Positions 18,605 through 28,493 are shown, counted from the first letter of the stretch. The stretch is 64,000 nt of DNA from Synechococcus sp. A18-25c (GCF_014280035.1 NZ_CP047957.1:2046001-2110000), one strand, 5' to 3'. Numbers and translations: made by a program. Notes: generated by a model from the sequence alone, not told the origin.

Positions 18605-19389
18605 GCGGCGACAGACGCCTGCAGGGCCTCGCCCTCAAAGTAGGGCCACTGGGTGAGCACGATCGGCTGCTGACACTGTTGAGCGACGAAGCCGGGGTGG
18701 TGAGATTGGCCGTGCCTGGCGCTCGCCGCCCCAAAAGCAGCCTTGCTGCAGCCGTTCCCCTCACCCTTTTGGATCTGCAGGTGGTGGGGCGCCGCGGCCT
18801 CCAACGCGTGCGGCAGCTGCAGGTGCGTCACAACTTCAGCGGCGTGGGGCAGCATCTGGAAACCCTGGCGGCCGCCCAAGCCCTAGCAGAGCTCTCGATC
18901 GCACTGGTGAGCGATGACGACCCCATTCAAGGCTTACTGGAGACGGTGCTGATTCACCTAGAGCGACTGGAGGCCCTGAGCCGCTCCCCACAACCCAACC
19001 CGGACCTCAGTTTGGCGATGCTGGTTCAAGCGGGCGTGCACCTGCTAGCGCTCGGCGGCTATGGCCTACCGCTTCAGATCTGCTGCCAGAGCGGTGCTGA
19101 GCTGATTCCGCCGATCGGTCAGTGGGAATGGCGCTGCAGCCTGCTGCCCGAGCAAGGCCTCGCGCTTGGGAGCCTTCCTGGCGCCAGGCTGCAGCTCAAC
19201 CCCTCCGAACTGGCCCTGCTGCAACGGCTGCCCCGGCCGGATCTTCCCAGGCGCCCGAATGGAGAACTGATGGGACCGCGTTCGGTGTGGCTCAAACTCC
19301 TGGCTCTGATCGACTGCTGGTGCCGGGTGCATCTACCCCGCCCCGTGCGCTCTCTGAAGATGGTGAGCGACTATTTGCCTGCGCCGTAA
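18601..19389 (+). CDS. recO: DNA repair protein RecO
   Basis: 262 residues. RecO anneals complementary strands and helps load RecA in RecF-type gap repair. The N-terminal OB fold begins RRLQGLALKVGPLGEHDRLL with VVRLAVPGARRPKS; the helical C-terminal part follows. The start ATG overlaps the deoC stop (ATGA), so the two are translationally coupled. A longer open frame exists upstream but only as an antisense-like shadow inside deoC. The usual RecO zinc-finger cysteines are mostly absent apart from a CC pair in QICCQSG. Confidence 0.9.
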   Translation: MSGDRRLQGLALKVGPLGEHDRLLTLLSDEAGVVRLAVPGARRPKSSLAAAVPLTLLDLQVVGRRGLQRVRQLQVRHNFSGVGQHLETLAAAQALAELSIALVSDDDPIQGLLETVLIHLERLEALSRSPQPNPDLSLAMLVQAGVHLLALGGYGLPLQICCQSGAELIPPIGQWEWRCSLLPEQGLALGSLPGARLQLNPSELALLQRLPRPDLPRRPNGELMGPRSVWLKLLALIDCWCRVHLPRPVRSLKMVSDYLPAP

Positions 19390-19418
19390 GCGATCATGAC
19401 CCGGTCATTGCAGGCACC

Positions 19419-20801
19419 GTGAGCGGATCTTCCCTGAACAGTCCGGAGCCCGCGCTCCCCACCGGTGGAAACCCGGAGGGTCCTCGGGGCCTGCAGACGG
19501 TGGTGCGCTTCGACGGCTTTCGCCGTCTCTGGATTGGCCAGATCTTTTCGCAACTGGCGGACAAGTTCTACATCGTTTTGATGGTGTACCTGATCGCCCA
19601 GTACTGGGTGACCAGCACACCGCAGGAAAATGGCGCCCTCGCGGAAATTGCATCAGCGATCCGCATGGACTTCGAGACCCGTGCGCAACGGATCACACTG
19701 CTGGCAACAGGGGTTTACGTCGCCAACACGATCCCAGCCATGGTGTTGGGTTCGGTCGCGGGAGTCTGGGTCGACCGATGGCCCAAACGGCGGGTGATGG
19801 TCGCTTCAAACGGATTACGCGCTCTGCTCGTGGTGTTGACCCCGTTTTTCTTGCTGCCAGGGCCCCATTGGCTCGGCCTCAGCTGGGGGTACTGGGCCCT
19901 GCTGGTCATGACCTTTCTGGAATCGGTGCTCACCCAGTTCTTCGCACCGGCAGAGCAGGCTGCCATTCCGCTGTTGGTGCCGCAGGAGCACCTCTTGGCA
20001 GCCAATTCGCTTTACCAAGCCACCAGCATGGGAGCCACGATTGTTGGCTTCGCTCTAGGAGATCCGATCCTGCGGGGACTGGACAGCCTCTTCCAAGGCA
20101 TTGGCCTCAAGGGTGGTGAATTTCTGCTTCTGCCGTTTTGCTATGGCATGGCGGCCATCTCGCTGAGCACGATCCGGATGCGTGAACAGCCCCGAGCCCA
20201 TCAAGGGGAATCGGTCTGGAAAGAAATCGTGGCGGGGCTTCAGGTCCTGCGTGAACGCGCCTCGGTGCGGACGGCCATGGTGCATTTGGTGCTGCTCTAC
20301 AGCCTCCTGGCCGCGCTCTACGTCCTGGCCATCAGCTTGGCGTCCGCCATTCAGGGTCTTGGCCCCACCGGCTTCGGAAGCCTGCTAGCCATGAGCGGGC
20401 TCGGGATGGCCATCGGGGCCGTCGTGGTGGCACAGGTGGGCCATGGATTCAGCCGCCGCCGCCTGGCAGCCGCGGGACTGGGCGCGATCACCTGGAGCCT
20501 CGTGCTGCTTGGGCAACTGCGCGGCAATCTCACTTACACCCTCGGGCTCTGCACACTGCTCGGCATCGGTGCCGCTCTGGTGGCCATCCCCGCGCAAACC
20601 ACGATCCAGGAGGACACGCCTGAATCACAGCGCGGCCGCGTGTTCGGGCTGCAGAACAATCTGATCAACATTGCCCTCAGCCTTCCTCTTGTGCTGGCAG
20701 GCGCTTTGGTGAGCAGTGTGGGGCTGCTGCCGGTGTTATGGATCCTGGCGGGCCTGGCGCTGGTGGCCGCCTTGATCGAGCGCCCCTGGCAGCGCTGCTA
20801 G
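19419..20801 (+). CDS. MFS family transporter
   Basis: 460 residues with about 12 hydrophobic helices. The motif between helices 2 and 3, GSVAGVWVDRWPKRRVM, is the major-facilitator signature. The N-terminal segment before helix 1 is about 45 residues and soluble. Related proteins belong to the drug/efflux branch (DUF894/MFS_3-like); the substrate is unknown. The GTG at 19419 begins 30 bases after recO and avoids an implausible 300-base overlap with it. It is followed by a glycosyltransferase 22 bases later. Confidence 0.8.
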   Translation: MSGSSLNSPEPALPTGGNPEGPRGLQTVVRFDGFRRLWIGQIFSQLADKFYIVLMVYLIAQYWVTSTPQENGALAEIASAIRMDFETRAQRITLLATGVYVANTIPAMVLGSVAGVWVDRWPKRRVMVASNGLRALLVVLTPFFLLPGPHWLGLSWGYWALLVMTFLESVLTQFFAPAEQAAIPLLVPQEHLLAANSLYQATSMGATIVGFALGDPILRGLDSLFQGIGLKGGEFLLLPFCYGMAAISLSTIRMREQPRAHQGESVWKEIVAGLQVLRERASVRTAMVHLVLLYSLLAALYVLAISLASAIQGLGPTGFGSLLAMSGLGMAIGAVVVAQVGHGFSRRRLAAAGLGAITWSLVLLGQLRGNLTYTLGLCTLLGIGAALVAIPAQTTIQEDTPESQRGRVFGLQNNLINIALSLPLVLAGALVSSVGLLPVLWILAGLALVAALIERPWQRC

Positions 20802-20823
20802 CGTTTGCGGAGCCCGTCCCTCA

Positions 20824-22005
20824 GTGGCTTTGACGCATATTGCCTGGCTGGGCAAAAAAACTCCGTTCTGCGGCAATGTCACCTACGGGCTGAGCACAAC
20901 GGAAGCCCTGAAGGCCCGTGGTCATCAGACCAGCTTCATTCATTTCGACAATCCAAAAGCCCCAGGCAGCAGTACCTCCCTCCTGGCCAACGATCCGGAT
21001 GTAAGCCTGCCCTACCTCGTGAAATCGCAGGTTTATACGATCCCTTCTCCTGGAGCACAGCGCGAGCTACGGGATTCGCTTGATCGCCTCCAGCCAGATC
21101 TGGTGCATGCCAGCCTCACCCTCTCGCCGCTGGATTTCCGACTTCCCGAGCTCTGCCAGCAGCTGCAGGTTCCCTTGGTGGCCACCTTCCACCCTCCCTT
21201 CGATGCCGGCCTGCGCAACCTCACAGCAGGAACACAGCAGCTCACGTACCAGCTGTATGCCCCTGCTCTAGCCCGTTATGACCGGGTGATTGTGTTCTCT
21301 GAGCTGCAAGCCGATGTGCTTGCACGCCTGGGAGTCCGCGAGGATCGCCTGGCGGTGATCCCCAACGGAGTCGACATAGCTCAGTGGAGACCGGCCGATG
21401 CCATGCCCTCTGCGATTGGAAGTCAGCTGCAGAGGGTGCGCTCACGCCTCGGAACGGAGCGCGTTTTCCTCTACATGGGACGGATCTCCACTGAAAAGAA
21501 CGTGGAAGCGCTGTTGCAGGCTTGGCGACTTGTGGACACGCCAGGCTGTCGTCTGGTCATCGTTGGCGATGGTCCGCTGCGCAGCACGTTGCAGAACAGC
21601 TACGGCCAGATGGACAACGTGCTGTGGTGGGGCTACGAGCCAGACCTCGCCACGCGCGTGGCACTGTTGCAATCCGCCGAAGTCTTCCTGCTGCCATCGT
21701 TAGTAGAAGGCTTATCGCTGGCATTGCTAGAGGCCATGGCCAGCGGATGCGCCTGCGTGGCCACGGATGCTGGGGCCGACGGTGAGGTACTCGCCGGAGG
21801 AGCCGGCATTGTGATGAACACCCTGGGAGTCACCAGTCAGCTGCGCACGCTGCTCCCCGTGCTTCGGGATCAACCGGTGCTCACCCAAGCACTGGGGAGA
21901 CAGGCACGCCAGCGGGTCATGGAGCGCTACACGATGGCTCGCAACATCGATGCGCTTGAACGCCTCTACGGCGAACTCACACGCACCGCACCTCTCGCGG
22001 CTTAG
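20824..22005 (+). CDS. GT4 family glycosyltransferase
   Basis: 393 residues, GT-B fold retaining glycosyltransferase. N-terminal domain: THIAWLGKKTPFCGNVTYGL and VATFHPPFD. C-terminal donor domain: VIPNGVDIAQW, FLYMGRISTEKNVEALLQAW and the E-x7-E segment VEGLSLALLEAMASG. Acceptor and donor sugars are not identifiable; candidates are a glycolipid or cell-envelope polysaccharide. Start is GTG at 20824. It ends by overlapping the convergent proC stop by four bases, and it probably belongs to the hpf-deoC-recO-MFS transcript. Confidence 0.85.
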   Translation: MALTHIAWLGKKTPFCGNVTYGLSTTEALKARGHQTSFIHFDNPKAPGSSTSLLANDPDVSLPYLVKSQVYTIPSPGAQRELRDSLDRLQPDLVHASLTLSPLDFRLPELCQQLQVPLVATFHPPFDAGLRNLTAGTQQLTYQLYAPALARYDRVIVFSELQADVLARLGVREDRLAVIPNGVDIAQWRPADAMPSAIGSQLQRVRSRLGTERVFLYMGRISTEKNVEALLQAWRLVDTPGCRLVIVGDGPLRSTLQNSYGQMDNVLWWGYEPDLATRVALLQSAEVFLLPSLVEGLSLALLEAMASGCACVATDAGADGEVLAGGAGIVMNTLGVTSQLRTLLPVLRDQPVLTQALGRQARQRVMERYTMARNIDALERLYGELTRTAPLAA

Positions 22006-22820
22006 CGCAGGGAGCTGCCATGTTCTGTGGCAGCCAGAACCGCTTCGATGAGCGCCGACCGCAGACCGGCTTGCTCCAACTTGCGCACGGCAGCCATGGT
22101 GGTGCCCCCCGGTGAGCCGACCATGTCTTTCAGCTGGGCGGGATGCAGCTTCTGTTGTTGCAGCAGTGCCGCCGTCCCGCCGAGAGTGCGCTGCGCCAGG
22201 TGATGCGCCTGGTCACGGGGAAGCCCCGCCGCTACGGCACCATCGGCAAGGGCTTCAGCGATCAAAGCCACGTAGGCAGGACCTGAGGAGGTCAGAGCCA
22301 AGAAGGCATCCAGCCTCGATTCCGGCAATTCCAACACCTCGCTGACCGGAGCAAAGACATCCCGTACCCACCGCTGTTGCTCGGGAGTCACACCCTGGCC
22401 CCAAGCCAGTCCACACAGACCCTCACCTACGAGGCAGGGGGTATTGGGAACCGCTCGAACACACACACGGCCTGGAAACGTGTGCTGCAGTCGTTCCAGA
22501 GTGATTCCCGCCAACACCGAAATCACCAGTGACGACGTCGAGTCCGCGGGTGGCAACACACCAGCGGCTACAGCGTCGAGTTGTTGGGGCTTGACCGCCA
22601 GCAACTGCACCGGAGCCATCCAGGCTTGCGCGGCCTGGGGGTCTGAAGCCGAAACCACCGTGAAGCCCGCTGGCAATTCAGTGCGCAGACGTTGCACGCT
22701 GTCCTCACGCGCCACAACTCCAATGCAATCGGAGGCCGCAAAAATGCCACGCTCAACCAGCGGTCGCACCAAGGCCTGAGCCATTCGGCCCAGACCGATT
22801 ACACCGACGGAAGCAGTCAC
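22002..22820 (-). CDS. proC: pyrroline-5-carboxylate reductase
   Basis: 272 residues. It catalyses the NADPH-dependent last step of proline synthesis. The N-terminal Rossmann motif VGVIGLGRMAQALVRPL and the C-terminal signature LTSSGPAYVALIAEALADGAV plus LKDMVGSPGGTTMAAVRKLE are clear. It is the last gene of the run der-ecfT-pipX-pipY-sepF-proC; the spacing to sepF is 17 bases. The order pipX-pipY-sepF-proC is known to be conserved among cyanobacteria. Confidence 0.95.
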   Translation of the reverse strand: MTASVGVIGLGRMAQALVRPLVERGIFAASDCIGVVAREDSVQRLRTELPAGFTVVSASDPQAAQAWMAPVQLLAVKPQQLDAVAAGVLPPADSTSSLVISVLAGITLERLQHTFPGRVCVRAVPNTPCLVGEGLCGLAWGQGVTPEQQRWVRDVFAPVSEVLELPESRLDAFLALTSSGPAYVALIAEALADGAVAAGLPRDQAHHLAQRTLGGTAALLQQQKLHPAQLKDMVGSPGGTTMAAVRKLEQAGLRSALIEAVLAATEHGSSLR

Positions 22821-22837
22821 CGAAGCAGACGCGCTGG

Positions 22838-23413
22838 TCAGAGGGCTGTGGCGTCAGACGCCGCCCAGGCCGGAGCCGGAGCAACGCTGGCGTCAGAAGA
22901 CGCCTGTTCCACATCCTTGGTCACCACCGTGGGCGTGGTGCTCTCTTCCTGACTGGCATTAGTAACCGTGACACAGCTGGGGGCAAACAAGAAAATGCTT
23001 TCGCCAACTCGCTCCTGATGGCCATCGATGGCAAAAGTGCCACCAGCCACAAAATCCACGGCACGTTGAGCCTGATCAGGCTCCATCATCGTGAGATTGA
23101 GGATGACGGTCTTGCGCTCGCGCAGGGCCTGAATGGCACGGGGCATCTCGTCGAAGCTACGAGGCTCCATCAGTGACACTTCAGCAGCACTGGAGCTGAT
23201 GCCTGGCATACCGATCACATTGGTGCCTGAAAAACTTTGATCCATCTCAAACGGATTGGATGCATCGAGTGGAGCCAGAGCACTGCTGTTCGCAGAGGTC
23301 ATGCCCGACACAGCATCATCGTGCTCACCCGTGTCGTAATCGAGCTCGTCATAGTCGCCGTCCAGGTAATCATCCCCTGCAACGACCGCACGAAGGCGAG
23401 AAATCAGCGACAC
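22838..23413 (-). CDS. sepF: cell division protein SepF
   Basis: 191 residues. SepF bundles FtsZ filaments and tethers them to the membrane. An N-terminal amphipathic start ([16 protein letters not shown]) and a long acidic, low-complexity linker (about 15-85) precede the SepF domain: [39 protein letters not shown] and [22 protein letters not shown] at 23411-23413 starts it in the family manner; the open frame extends further but would overlap pipY. An extra C-terminal tail rich in T, A and S is present. Confidence 0.9.
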   Translation of the reverse strand: MSLISRLRAVVAGDDYLDGDYDELDYDTGEHDDAVSGMTSANSSALAPLDASNPFEMDQSFSGTNVIGMPGISSSAAEVSLMEPRSFDEMPRAIQALRERKTVILNLTMMEPDQAQRAVDFVAGGTFAIDGHQERVGESIFLFAPSCVTVTNASQEESTTPTVVTKDVEQASSDASVAPAPAWAASDATAL

Positions 23414-23529
23414 CGGAAATCTGCGGAACCTTGTCCCTGAATAGCGCTCCGCGGAGTTGTGAGCAAGCGTGTCCGCATGGATTGATGTCCATTCCGGACA
23501 GTGGACGTGATCCGCCGCTCTCAGGGCCC

Positions 23530-24174
23530 TCACTGGGGGCGAGCACCAAACAGCGCTGATCCAACCCGCACCCAGGTGGCACCGGCAGCTGCGGCCTCAG
23601 GCCAATCGCCGCTCATGCCCATCGAGCACTGCGGCAGATCCATGGCATTGGCGAGCTGTCGGCAATCCTGAAACAGCCCGCGACGATCAGCTTCTGAGAA
23701 CCCCAGCGGGGCCATGGTCATCAACCCGCAAGGATTGAGACCCTGCAACTGACGCAAGCCAGGCCAGGCCTGCTTCAGCTCGATGGGGTCCCAGCCCGTC
23801 TTGTCAGGATCAGGCCGAAGCTTGACTTGAAACAACACCGAAGGACGCCGGTTCTCCTCTAACGCAATGCGAGAGACACGCTGCGCGAGAGACAGCGAAT
23901 CGATGGAATGAACCCAATCGAAGGCCTTCACCACCGGTCGCACCTTGTTGGCCTGCAACCGTCCGACGAAATGCCAGCGCAGACCCGCCAGATCCGACAG
24001 CTCCTGCTGCTTCGGCAGCGCCTCCTGAACACGGCTTTCTCCGAAGTCGGACTGGCCGCAACACGCCAGCTCACGCACCGCCGAGGCAGGCTGGCGCTTG
24101 CTGACAGCCAGCAAATGGACGCCATGGGGAAGCCTGTCGCGCAACTGCTCCCAGCGGCTCTGAAGCTCCGTCAT
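23530..24174 (-). CDS. pipY: PLP homeostasis protein PipY (YggS/COG0325)
   Basis: 214 residues of alanine-racemase-like barrel without an enzymatic domain. The PLP lysine lies in [29 protein letters not shown] and [12 protein letters not shown] are family hallmarks, and the ending [20 protein letters not shown] contains the phosphate-binding loop. These proteins buffer the PLP pool and influence amino/keto acid balance. In cyanobacteria the gene is co-transcribed with pipX, and here it begins 23 bases after the pipX stop. Confidence 0.93.
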   Translation of the reverse strand: MTELQSRWEQLRDRLPHGVHLLAVSKRQPASAVRELACCGQSDFGESRVQEALPKQQELSDLAGLRWHFVGRLQANKVRPVVKAFDWVHSIDSLSLAQRVSRIALEENRRPSVLFQVKLRPDPDKTGWDPIELKQAWPGLRQLQGLNPCGLMTMAPLGFSEADRRGLFQDCRQLANAMDLPQCSMGMSGDWPEAAAAGATWVRVGSALFGARPQ

Positions 24175-24197
24175 CCGCGCTGCCCCACGTGCATGGC

Positions 24198-24464
24198 TCA
24201 GATGAAGGTCTGATCAAACAGCTGCTTCCAGCTCTCGTGCTCTTCCGGTGAATCCCGACGGCTCCGGGCCAAGTTCAGTTCAGCATGATGCCGAGCATCG
24301 AGATAAGGAATGACCTCAAACTGAGCCCCACGTGGCTGCAGTGTCACCAGGAAAAACATGCGCTGGGCGTACAACGTGGCGTAGACATCCCGTCCCTCAC
24401 CAGCTGGCGCCACTTTGTAAAGCATGCCAAAGGTGGGGTGATTGAGATAACCCTCAGCGCTCAC
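24198..24464 (-). CDS. pipX: PII-interacting protein X, NtcA co-activator
   Basis: 88 residues. The sequence from EGYLNHPTFGMLY through ATLYAQRMFFLV to the C-terminal EHESWKQLFDQTFI matches PipX throughout, including the tyrosine of TLYAQR that contacts NtcA or PII. PipX shuttles between PII (nitrogen-replete) and NtcA (2-oxoglutarate-rich) and thus tunes nitrogen-regulated transcription. GTG at 24464 gives the family length; the frame is open to 24611 but the extra part reads as an antisense-like shadow of ecfT. Confidence 0.93.
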   Translation of the reverse strand: MSAEGYLNHPTFGMLYKVAPAGEGRDVYATLYAQRMFFLVTLQPRGAQFEVIPYLDARHHAELNLARSRRDSPEEHESWKQLFDQTFI

Positions 24465-24481
24465 AGATCCACGAATAGTGA

Positions 24482-25399
24482 TTACAGGGCACCGTACCTG
24501 GCGCGCAGGACAAGCACCAAGACCAGGCCAACAGCAGCCAGCCCATTGAGAAGCCGTTGGGCACCGATCTGTGACGAGGGTTCGGGGCGAAAGGCTTCGG
24601 CGGGCAACCAAGTTCCACCGCGAGCCATCAAGGCTTCAGCCCCCTGTTCAGCTCGAAGCAGGATGTTGGCCAACAGACGTTCACCCACCGACAACACCAG
24701 TCCAAACGAGGCCTTAAAGCCAAGCCGGCGCAGATTGACGGCTCGACTGGCCAGGGAACGCAGCAGGTTTTGAAGCTCTTCCTGCACCAGGGGAAGAAAA
24801 CGCAGCGCAAGCAACAATTGAAAACTGAGCCGATCCACGGGCACGCCGAGTTTGGCAAGCGGAGCCAGCCACCAGCTGAGCGCCCACATCAACTCCTCAC
24901 TGGGCGTGGAGAGCAGCATCAGATTGACGCTGTGCACCACCGTCACGATCAGCGTGGCGCTGTTGAGGCCCAGTTCAGCCGAACGTCTGTCGACTACGAG
25001 CGGGCCTAACTGGAACGAACCGAGCTGAAGAGGGCCGAGGCGCACCAACTCCCAGGAGGGCGATGTCAACAGGAGACCCGGGACCTCTTCAGTGGGGCGG
25101 AGGTTCAAGCTGGCGCCAGGCTCACCGGTGGGCAGCAGCATGGCGAGCAGACCGATGCCACAGCCCAAAAGAACAACGAGCAGCAGGGAGCGCCACCACA
25201 AACGTGGCGGTAAGCCACTGACCGCGGTGATGAGAACAAGCGCCAGCACAAGCGCCAACCGCCAAATCGGCCCCGCAAGCACGGGTGTGAGCAGAAACAT
25301 CAGCACCCACGACAGCTTGAGGCGCGGGTCGAGCTGACGCAGCCACCCCGCGGCACCATCCACGTACTGCCCAATCGGGATCTGCCTCAGCCAATCCAT
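24482..25399 (-). CDS. EcfT/CbiQ-family energy-coupling transmembrane protein
   Basis: 305 residues with five to six hydrophobic helices (LSWVLMFLLTPVLAGPIW, LALVLALVLITAVSGL, LLVVLLGCGIGLLAML and others) and the coupling-helix motifs ALRFLPLVQEELQNLLRSL and AEQGAEALMARG, equivalent to the A-x-x-x-R-G boxes that touch the ATPase. EcfT scaffolds vitamin or metal uptake modules. No ATPase or substrate-binding partner is encoded nearby, so the imported ligand is unknown. It lies 11 bases after der and 17 bases before pipX. Confidence 0.85.
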   Translation of the reverse strand: MDWLRQIPIGQYVDGAAGWLRQLDPRLKLSWVLMFLLTPVLAGPIWRLALVLALVLITAVSGLPPRLWWRSLLLVVLLGCGIGLLAMLLPTGEPGASLNLRPTEEVPGLLLTSPSWELVRLGPLQLGSFQLGPLVVDRRSAELGLNSATLIVTVVHSVNLMLLSTPSEELMWALSWWLAPLAKLGVPVDRLSFQLLLALRFLPLVQEELQNLLRSLASRAVNLRRLGFKASFGLVLSVGERLLANILLRAEQGAEALMARGGTWLPAEAFRPEPSSQIGAQRLLNGLAAVGLVLVLVLRARYGAL

Positions 25400-25410
25400 T
25401 GCGATCAGCC

Positions 25411-26772
25411 CTATCGGTTCTGCTGCCTGGCGAGATCCCGTTCGGCATCACGCTGCTGCTTGCCCCGCCAGAACAACTTCAGCGGTGATCCATCAAAGCC
25501 CAGTCCCTCTCGAATCTGGCGCTCCACGTAGCGGCGATAGGTGTCACCAAACAACTTGGGATCATTCACAAACAGCGTGAAGCTCGGCGGACGACTGGCC
25601 ACCTGCGTGCCGTAATACAAACGCCCTTGCCGGCCGCCACGGGTGGTAGGCGGACTTCTCCAACTCAGAGCTTCCTTCAGCACCTCATTGACCACAGAGG
25701 TGCTCACCCGACGGCGATGTTGCTCAACTGCGAGAGCAGCCAGAGCAAAGATGCTGTCCACCCGCTGCCCCGTCAGTGCCGACGTGAACAGCATCGGAGC
25801 CCAGTCGAGGAAGTAGAGCTTGGCGCGCAGCTCCTTTTCCATGGCGGTCATCGTGTGGCTGTCTTTCTCGACGGCATCCCATTTGTTCACAACCACCACA
25901 CAGGCCCGGCCATCTTCCTCAATCCGGCCCGCCAGGCGCTGATCCTGCTCGGTGACGCCATCCAGCGCATCAATCACCAGAACACAGACATCACTGCGTT
26001 CAATCGCCTTGAAACTGCGGTTGATCCCGAAGAACTCAGGGCCGTAGTTGACACTGCGGCGACGACGGATTCCTGCCGTGTCCACCAGACGCCAAGGCCT
26101 GTTTTCCCGCACGATGCTGGTGTCAATCGTGTCGCGGGTCGTGCCGCGAATCGGACTGACAATGGCGCGCTGTTCACCGCAAATCGCATTGAGCAGGCTG
26201 GATTTCCCCACATTGGGCCGGCCGATGATGGCCATCTGGATGGGTTCTTCCTCATCACCCTCCTGATCCTTGGGAGGGAAGAACTTGAGCGCCTGGTCCA
26301 GCACCTCGGCCGTGCCAGCACCGTGGATGGCCGACACCGGATAGGGCTCGCCGAGACCAAGACTCCAGAATTCAGCCGCCATGGCCAGACCCTGCTCGGC
26401 CGACTCGCACTTGTTGACAGCGAGCAGAATCGGACAGGGCTGGCCGCGCAGAAATTCAGCGATGGACTCGTCGGCAGCCGTCAGCCCCTGCTGCCCATCC
26501 ACAATCACCAAGGCAACGCTGGCTTCCTCGAGAGCCAGAGCCGCCTGCTCTCGGATTTCCGGCAAAAACTCACTGTCATCGTCGAACACCAACCCACCGG
26601 TGTCCACAACCTTGAACTCGCGATCTCCCCAGTAACCGTCCTGATACGTGCGGTCACGGGTCACCCCTGGCTCATCGTGAACGATGGCTTCTCGGCTGCG
26701 GCAAAGGCGATTCACCAGCGTGGACTTGCCAACGTTGGGGCGCCCGATGATCGCGACGACGGGACGCGCCAA
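25411..26772 (-). CDS. der: ribosome-associating GTPase Der (EngA)
   Basis: 453 residues with two consecutive GTPase domains: G1 loops [14 protein letters not shown] and [14 protein letters not shown], NKxD-type motifs [11 protein letters not shown] and [10 protein letters not shown], and a C-terminal KH-like domain (about 350-440). Der matures the 50S subunit. A TTG at 26770-26772, reading [17 protein letters not shown], gives the normal length; the frame is open up to 26925 but the extra part has no homology pattern. It heads the minus run toward proC and is divergent from the YkuD gene. Confidence 0.95.
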   Translation of the reverse strand: MARPVVAIIGRPNVGKSTLVNRLCRSREAIVHDEPGVTRDRTYQDGYWGDREFKVVDTGGLVFDDDSEFLPEIREQAALALEEASVALVIVDGQQGLTAADESIAEFLRGQPCPILLAVNKCESAEQGLAMAAEFWSLGLGEPYPVSAIHGAGTAEVLDQALKFFPPKDQEGDEEEPIQMAIIGRPNVGKSSLLNAICGEQRAIVSPIRGTTRDTIDTSIVRENRPWRLVDTAGIRRRRSVNYGPEFFGINRSFKAIERSDVCVLVIDALDGVTEQDQRLAGRIEEDGRACVVVVNKWDAVEKDSHTMTAMEKELRAKLYFLDWAPMLFTSALTGQRVDSIFALAALAVEQHRRRVSTSVVNEVLKEALSWRSPPTTRGGRQGRLYYGTQVASRPPSFTLFVNDPKLFGDTYRRYVERQIREGLGFDGSPLKLFWRGKQQRDAERDLARQQNR

Positions 26773-26931
26773 GTGGGTCTCAAGCGGGGACTGACTTGAC
26801 AGTACAGAGGCGCCTGCGTGAAAGCCCCTCACGATCTCTTGGCGCGAACGAATAGGAATTCTTTTGGGGCGAGACTCGTGAGACCAAAGCGAGACAGCTA
26901 AGTAGTGCAGTGCGGCCGCTGTCACAACACC

Positions 26932-27315
26932 ATGCTTGAACTGATCGCCACTCTTGTGGTTGACCTCTCCGACCAGAAGTTGACCGTTTACGACGCCAAT
27001 CAGGAGATCGTGCGGGTGATTCCCGTGAGCACCGGTAAGGCGTCAACGCCGACGCCCACAGGAGAAGCTCAGGTGCTCACCAAATACCGATCCGTGACCA
27101 TGAGCGGTCGTGGATATGTGGCACCAGGCGTGCCCTATGCCATGTGCATCACCTCCAACGAAATGATCTGCATGCATGGAGCTCCCTGGCAGGAGGAGGC
27201 TGGTCAGGCCTTTGGCGTTCCTCGCAGCCGTGGATGCGTTCGCATGCCAACCCACCAGGCGCAATGGCTGTTCGAGAACACGCCCAAAGGCACCAAGGTG
27301 GTGATCCAAGCTTGA
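26932..27315 (+). CDS. L,D-transpeptidase (YkuD) family protein
   Basis: 127 residues. The YkuD active-site block is present: [16 protein letters not shown] followed by [13 protein letters not shown], with catalytic His and Cys. The N terminus [18 protein letters not shown] is the usual beta start. These enzymes form 3-3 peptidoglycan cross-links or anchor lipoproteins. No signal peptide is visible, although [11 protein letters not shown] is weakly hydrophobic, so export is unclear. ATG at 26932 is chosen over a GTG at 26905. It is convergent with the DUF1823 gene. Confidence 0.85.
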   Translation: MLELIATLVVDLSDQKLTVYDANQEIVRVIPVSTGKASTPTPTGEAQVLTKYRSVTMSGRGYVAPGVPYAMCITSNEMICMHGAPWQEEAGQAFGVPRSRGCVRMPTHQAQWLFENTPKGTKVVIQA

Positions 27316-27345
27316 AGCCCACTTAGCCCACTAGTTAGCCCACTG
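27316..27345. repeat. short direct repeats between convergent genes
   Basis: The segment just after the YkuD stop contains three copies of AGCCCACT within about 30 bases, ending at the tail of the DUF1823 gene. No T-rich terminator is evident, so the role is unknown. Confidence 0.45.
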
Positions 27346-27808
27346 GCGGGTCGCCAGGATGCCCCTGCACCGGATCGGCCGGCGCTTCCAACAGCGGCGG
27401 TAGCGCCCCCTCTTCAAGCAGCGGCTTCCCCTCAAGCGCCAAGGAAGCCAGCAACCAGTTGACCACCGTGGCCCGGCGGGTTCGGCGTGGATAGAGCTCA
27501 CCGATGCGATAGCCCGTGAAGTGGAGCTGCTCCTTCAAAAGCTGCTTGTAGGGCTTCGGAATCGAACGCGTGAGACGCACGGAAGCCGGCCGCACGGCGA
27601 TCACCTGAGGGGCCTCCGGGAAAGCTTCTCCCCAGTCGGAGGGTGTCTGCGGACCGGCTCGCCAGAGACCGTCGACGGCGCTGGAGGGGCGGTAGCCCAA
27701 ACGCTCCCACACCAGCTGGGCGACAAACTGATCGCTCAAACGGTCCTCAAGAATCGCCATCAGCAGAGGCCGGGTCAGACTCCAGCTGGGAAACGTCATC
27801 AGCAGCAT
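27335..27808 (-). CDS. DUF1823 family protein
   Basis: 157 residues. MAILEDRLSDQFVAQLVWERLGY, the YRPSSAVDGLW stretch, VRLTRSIPKPYKQLLKEQL and FTGYRIGELYPRRTRRATV follow the conserved course of DUF1823, a family restricted to cyanobacteria and plastid-bearing lineages. Function unknown; soluble. Start ATG at 27808, with a second ATG at 27799. The gene is divergent from the RHH-like gene across 72 bases. Confidence 0.8.
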   Translation of the reverse strand: MLLMTFPSWSLTRPLLMAILEDRLSDQFVAQLVWERLGYRPSSAVDGLWRAGPQTPSDWGEAFPEAPQVIAVRPASVRLTRSIPKPYKQLLKEQLHFTGYRIGELYPRRTRRATVVNWLLASLALEGKPLLEEGALPPLLEAPADPVQGHPGDPPVG

Positions 27809-27880
27809 GCAGATCTGACCATGCTTCGGCGCTGAGGGCCCCCTGGCAACCCCCTAAGCAGCACCTTTACCGACCGCTTC

Positions 27881-28459
27881 ATGTACGTGTTTGACACCAC
27901 ACTCGAGCCGGAGACGTCTTTGGTGGCAAACCAGGCCTACCAGCGGCTGGTCTTTCGGCTGCCTGAGGACGTTATGACGGCAGTGAAGCGCGACCAGCGC
28001 CGCATGCTGAAACGGCTGTCGACTGGGAAGGCTGCGCCCCCTTGGCATGGCGACGGCAGGGTGTGCTTCATCTACAGCGCGTCCACAAGCAGCAGCACTC
28101 CGGTGTTTGTGGACCGTCGCGACTCTCCCCTGGGAGACCAAGGGCTTCAACGGGTGCGGCCAGGCTGCAAGGTGCGACTGACCCTGCGTCAGGTCTGGCG
28201 TCGCCAGCAGAAGCCAGGCACCAAACTGCAGGTCCTGAAAGCGCAGATCCTCCATCTGGACGCACCGCATCAGGGGGGACTTGCTAGCCCGCACAGCATC
28301 CAGGAGGTGAGCCTTGCGCTCCCCCTTGACCTCCTACAAGACGTTGAGCGACTGGCGCTCCACGAAGATTGGTCGACGCAGGCCTGGCTGCGCAACGCCA
28401 TCGAAACGCAGGTGCACCGGACCCGCCACCAACTCGGCTTGGATGAATCCATGGCTTGA
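27881..28459 (+). CDS. uncharacterised protein with C-terminal ribbon-helix-helix-like segment
   Basis: 192 residues, not recognised as a named family. The last ~45 residues, EVSLALPLDLLQDVERLALH then WSTQAWLRNAIETQV, follow the strand-helix-helix pattern of CopG/Arc DNA-binding proteins. A similar shorter pattern, RLVFRLPEDVMTAVKRDQRR, occurs near residues 22-41. The centre is basic and cysteine-poor (VRLTLRQVWRRQQKPGTKLQ). It could be a DNA-binding regulator or chromosome-associated protein. It lies 35 bases upstream of dus and may share its transcript. Confidence 0.6.
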   Translation: MYVFDTTLEPETSLVANQAYQRLVFRLPEDVMTAVKRDQRRMLKRLSTGKAAPPWHGDGRVCFIYSASTSSSTPVFVDRRDSPLGDQGLQRVRPGCKVRLTLRQVWRRQQKPGTKLQVLKAQILHLDAPHQGGLASPHSIQEVSLALPLDLLQDVERLALHEDWSTQAWLRNAIETQVHRTRHQLGLDESMA

Positions 28460-28493
28460 TTCGCCGAAACTGGCCACTGGCGACAATGGGGTG

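Noticed and set aside
25627-26799. 390-codon plus-strand open frame opposite der
   Set aside because: Der is certain on the minus strand; the opposite frame has no recognisable domain and mirrors its codon structure.
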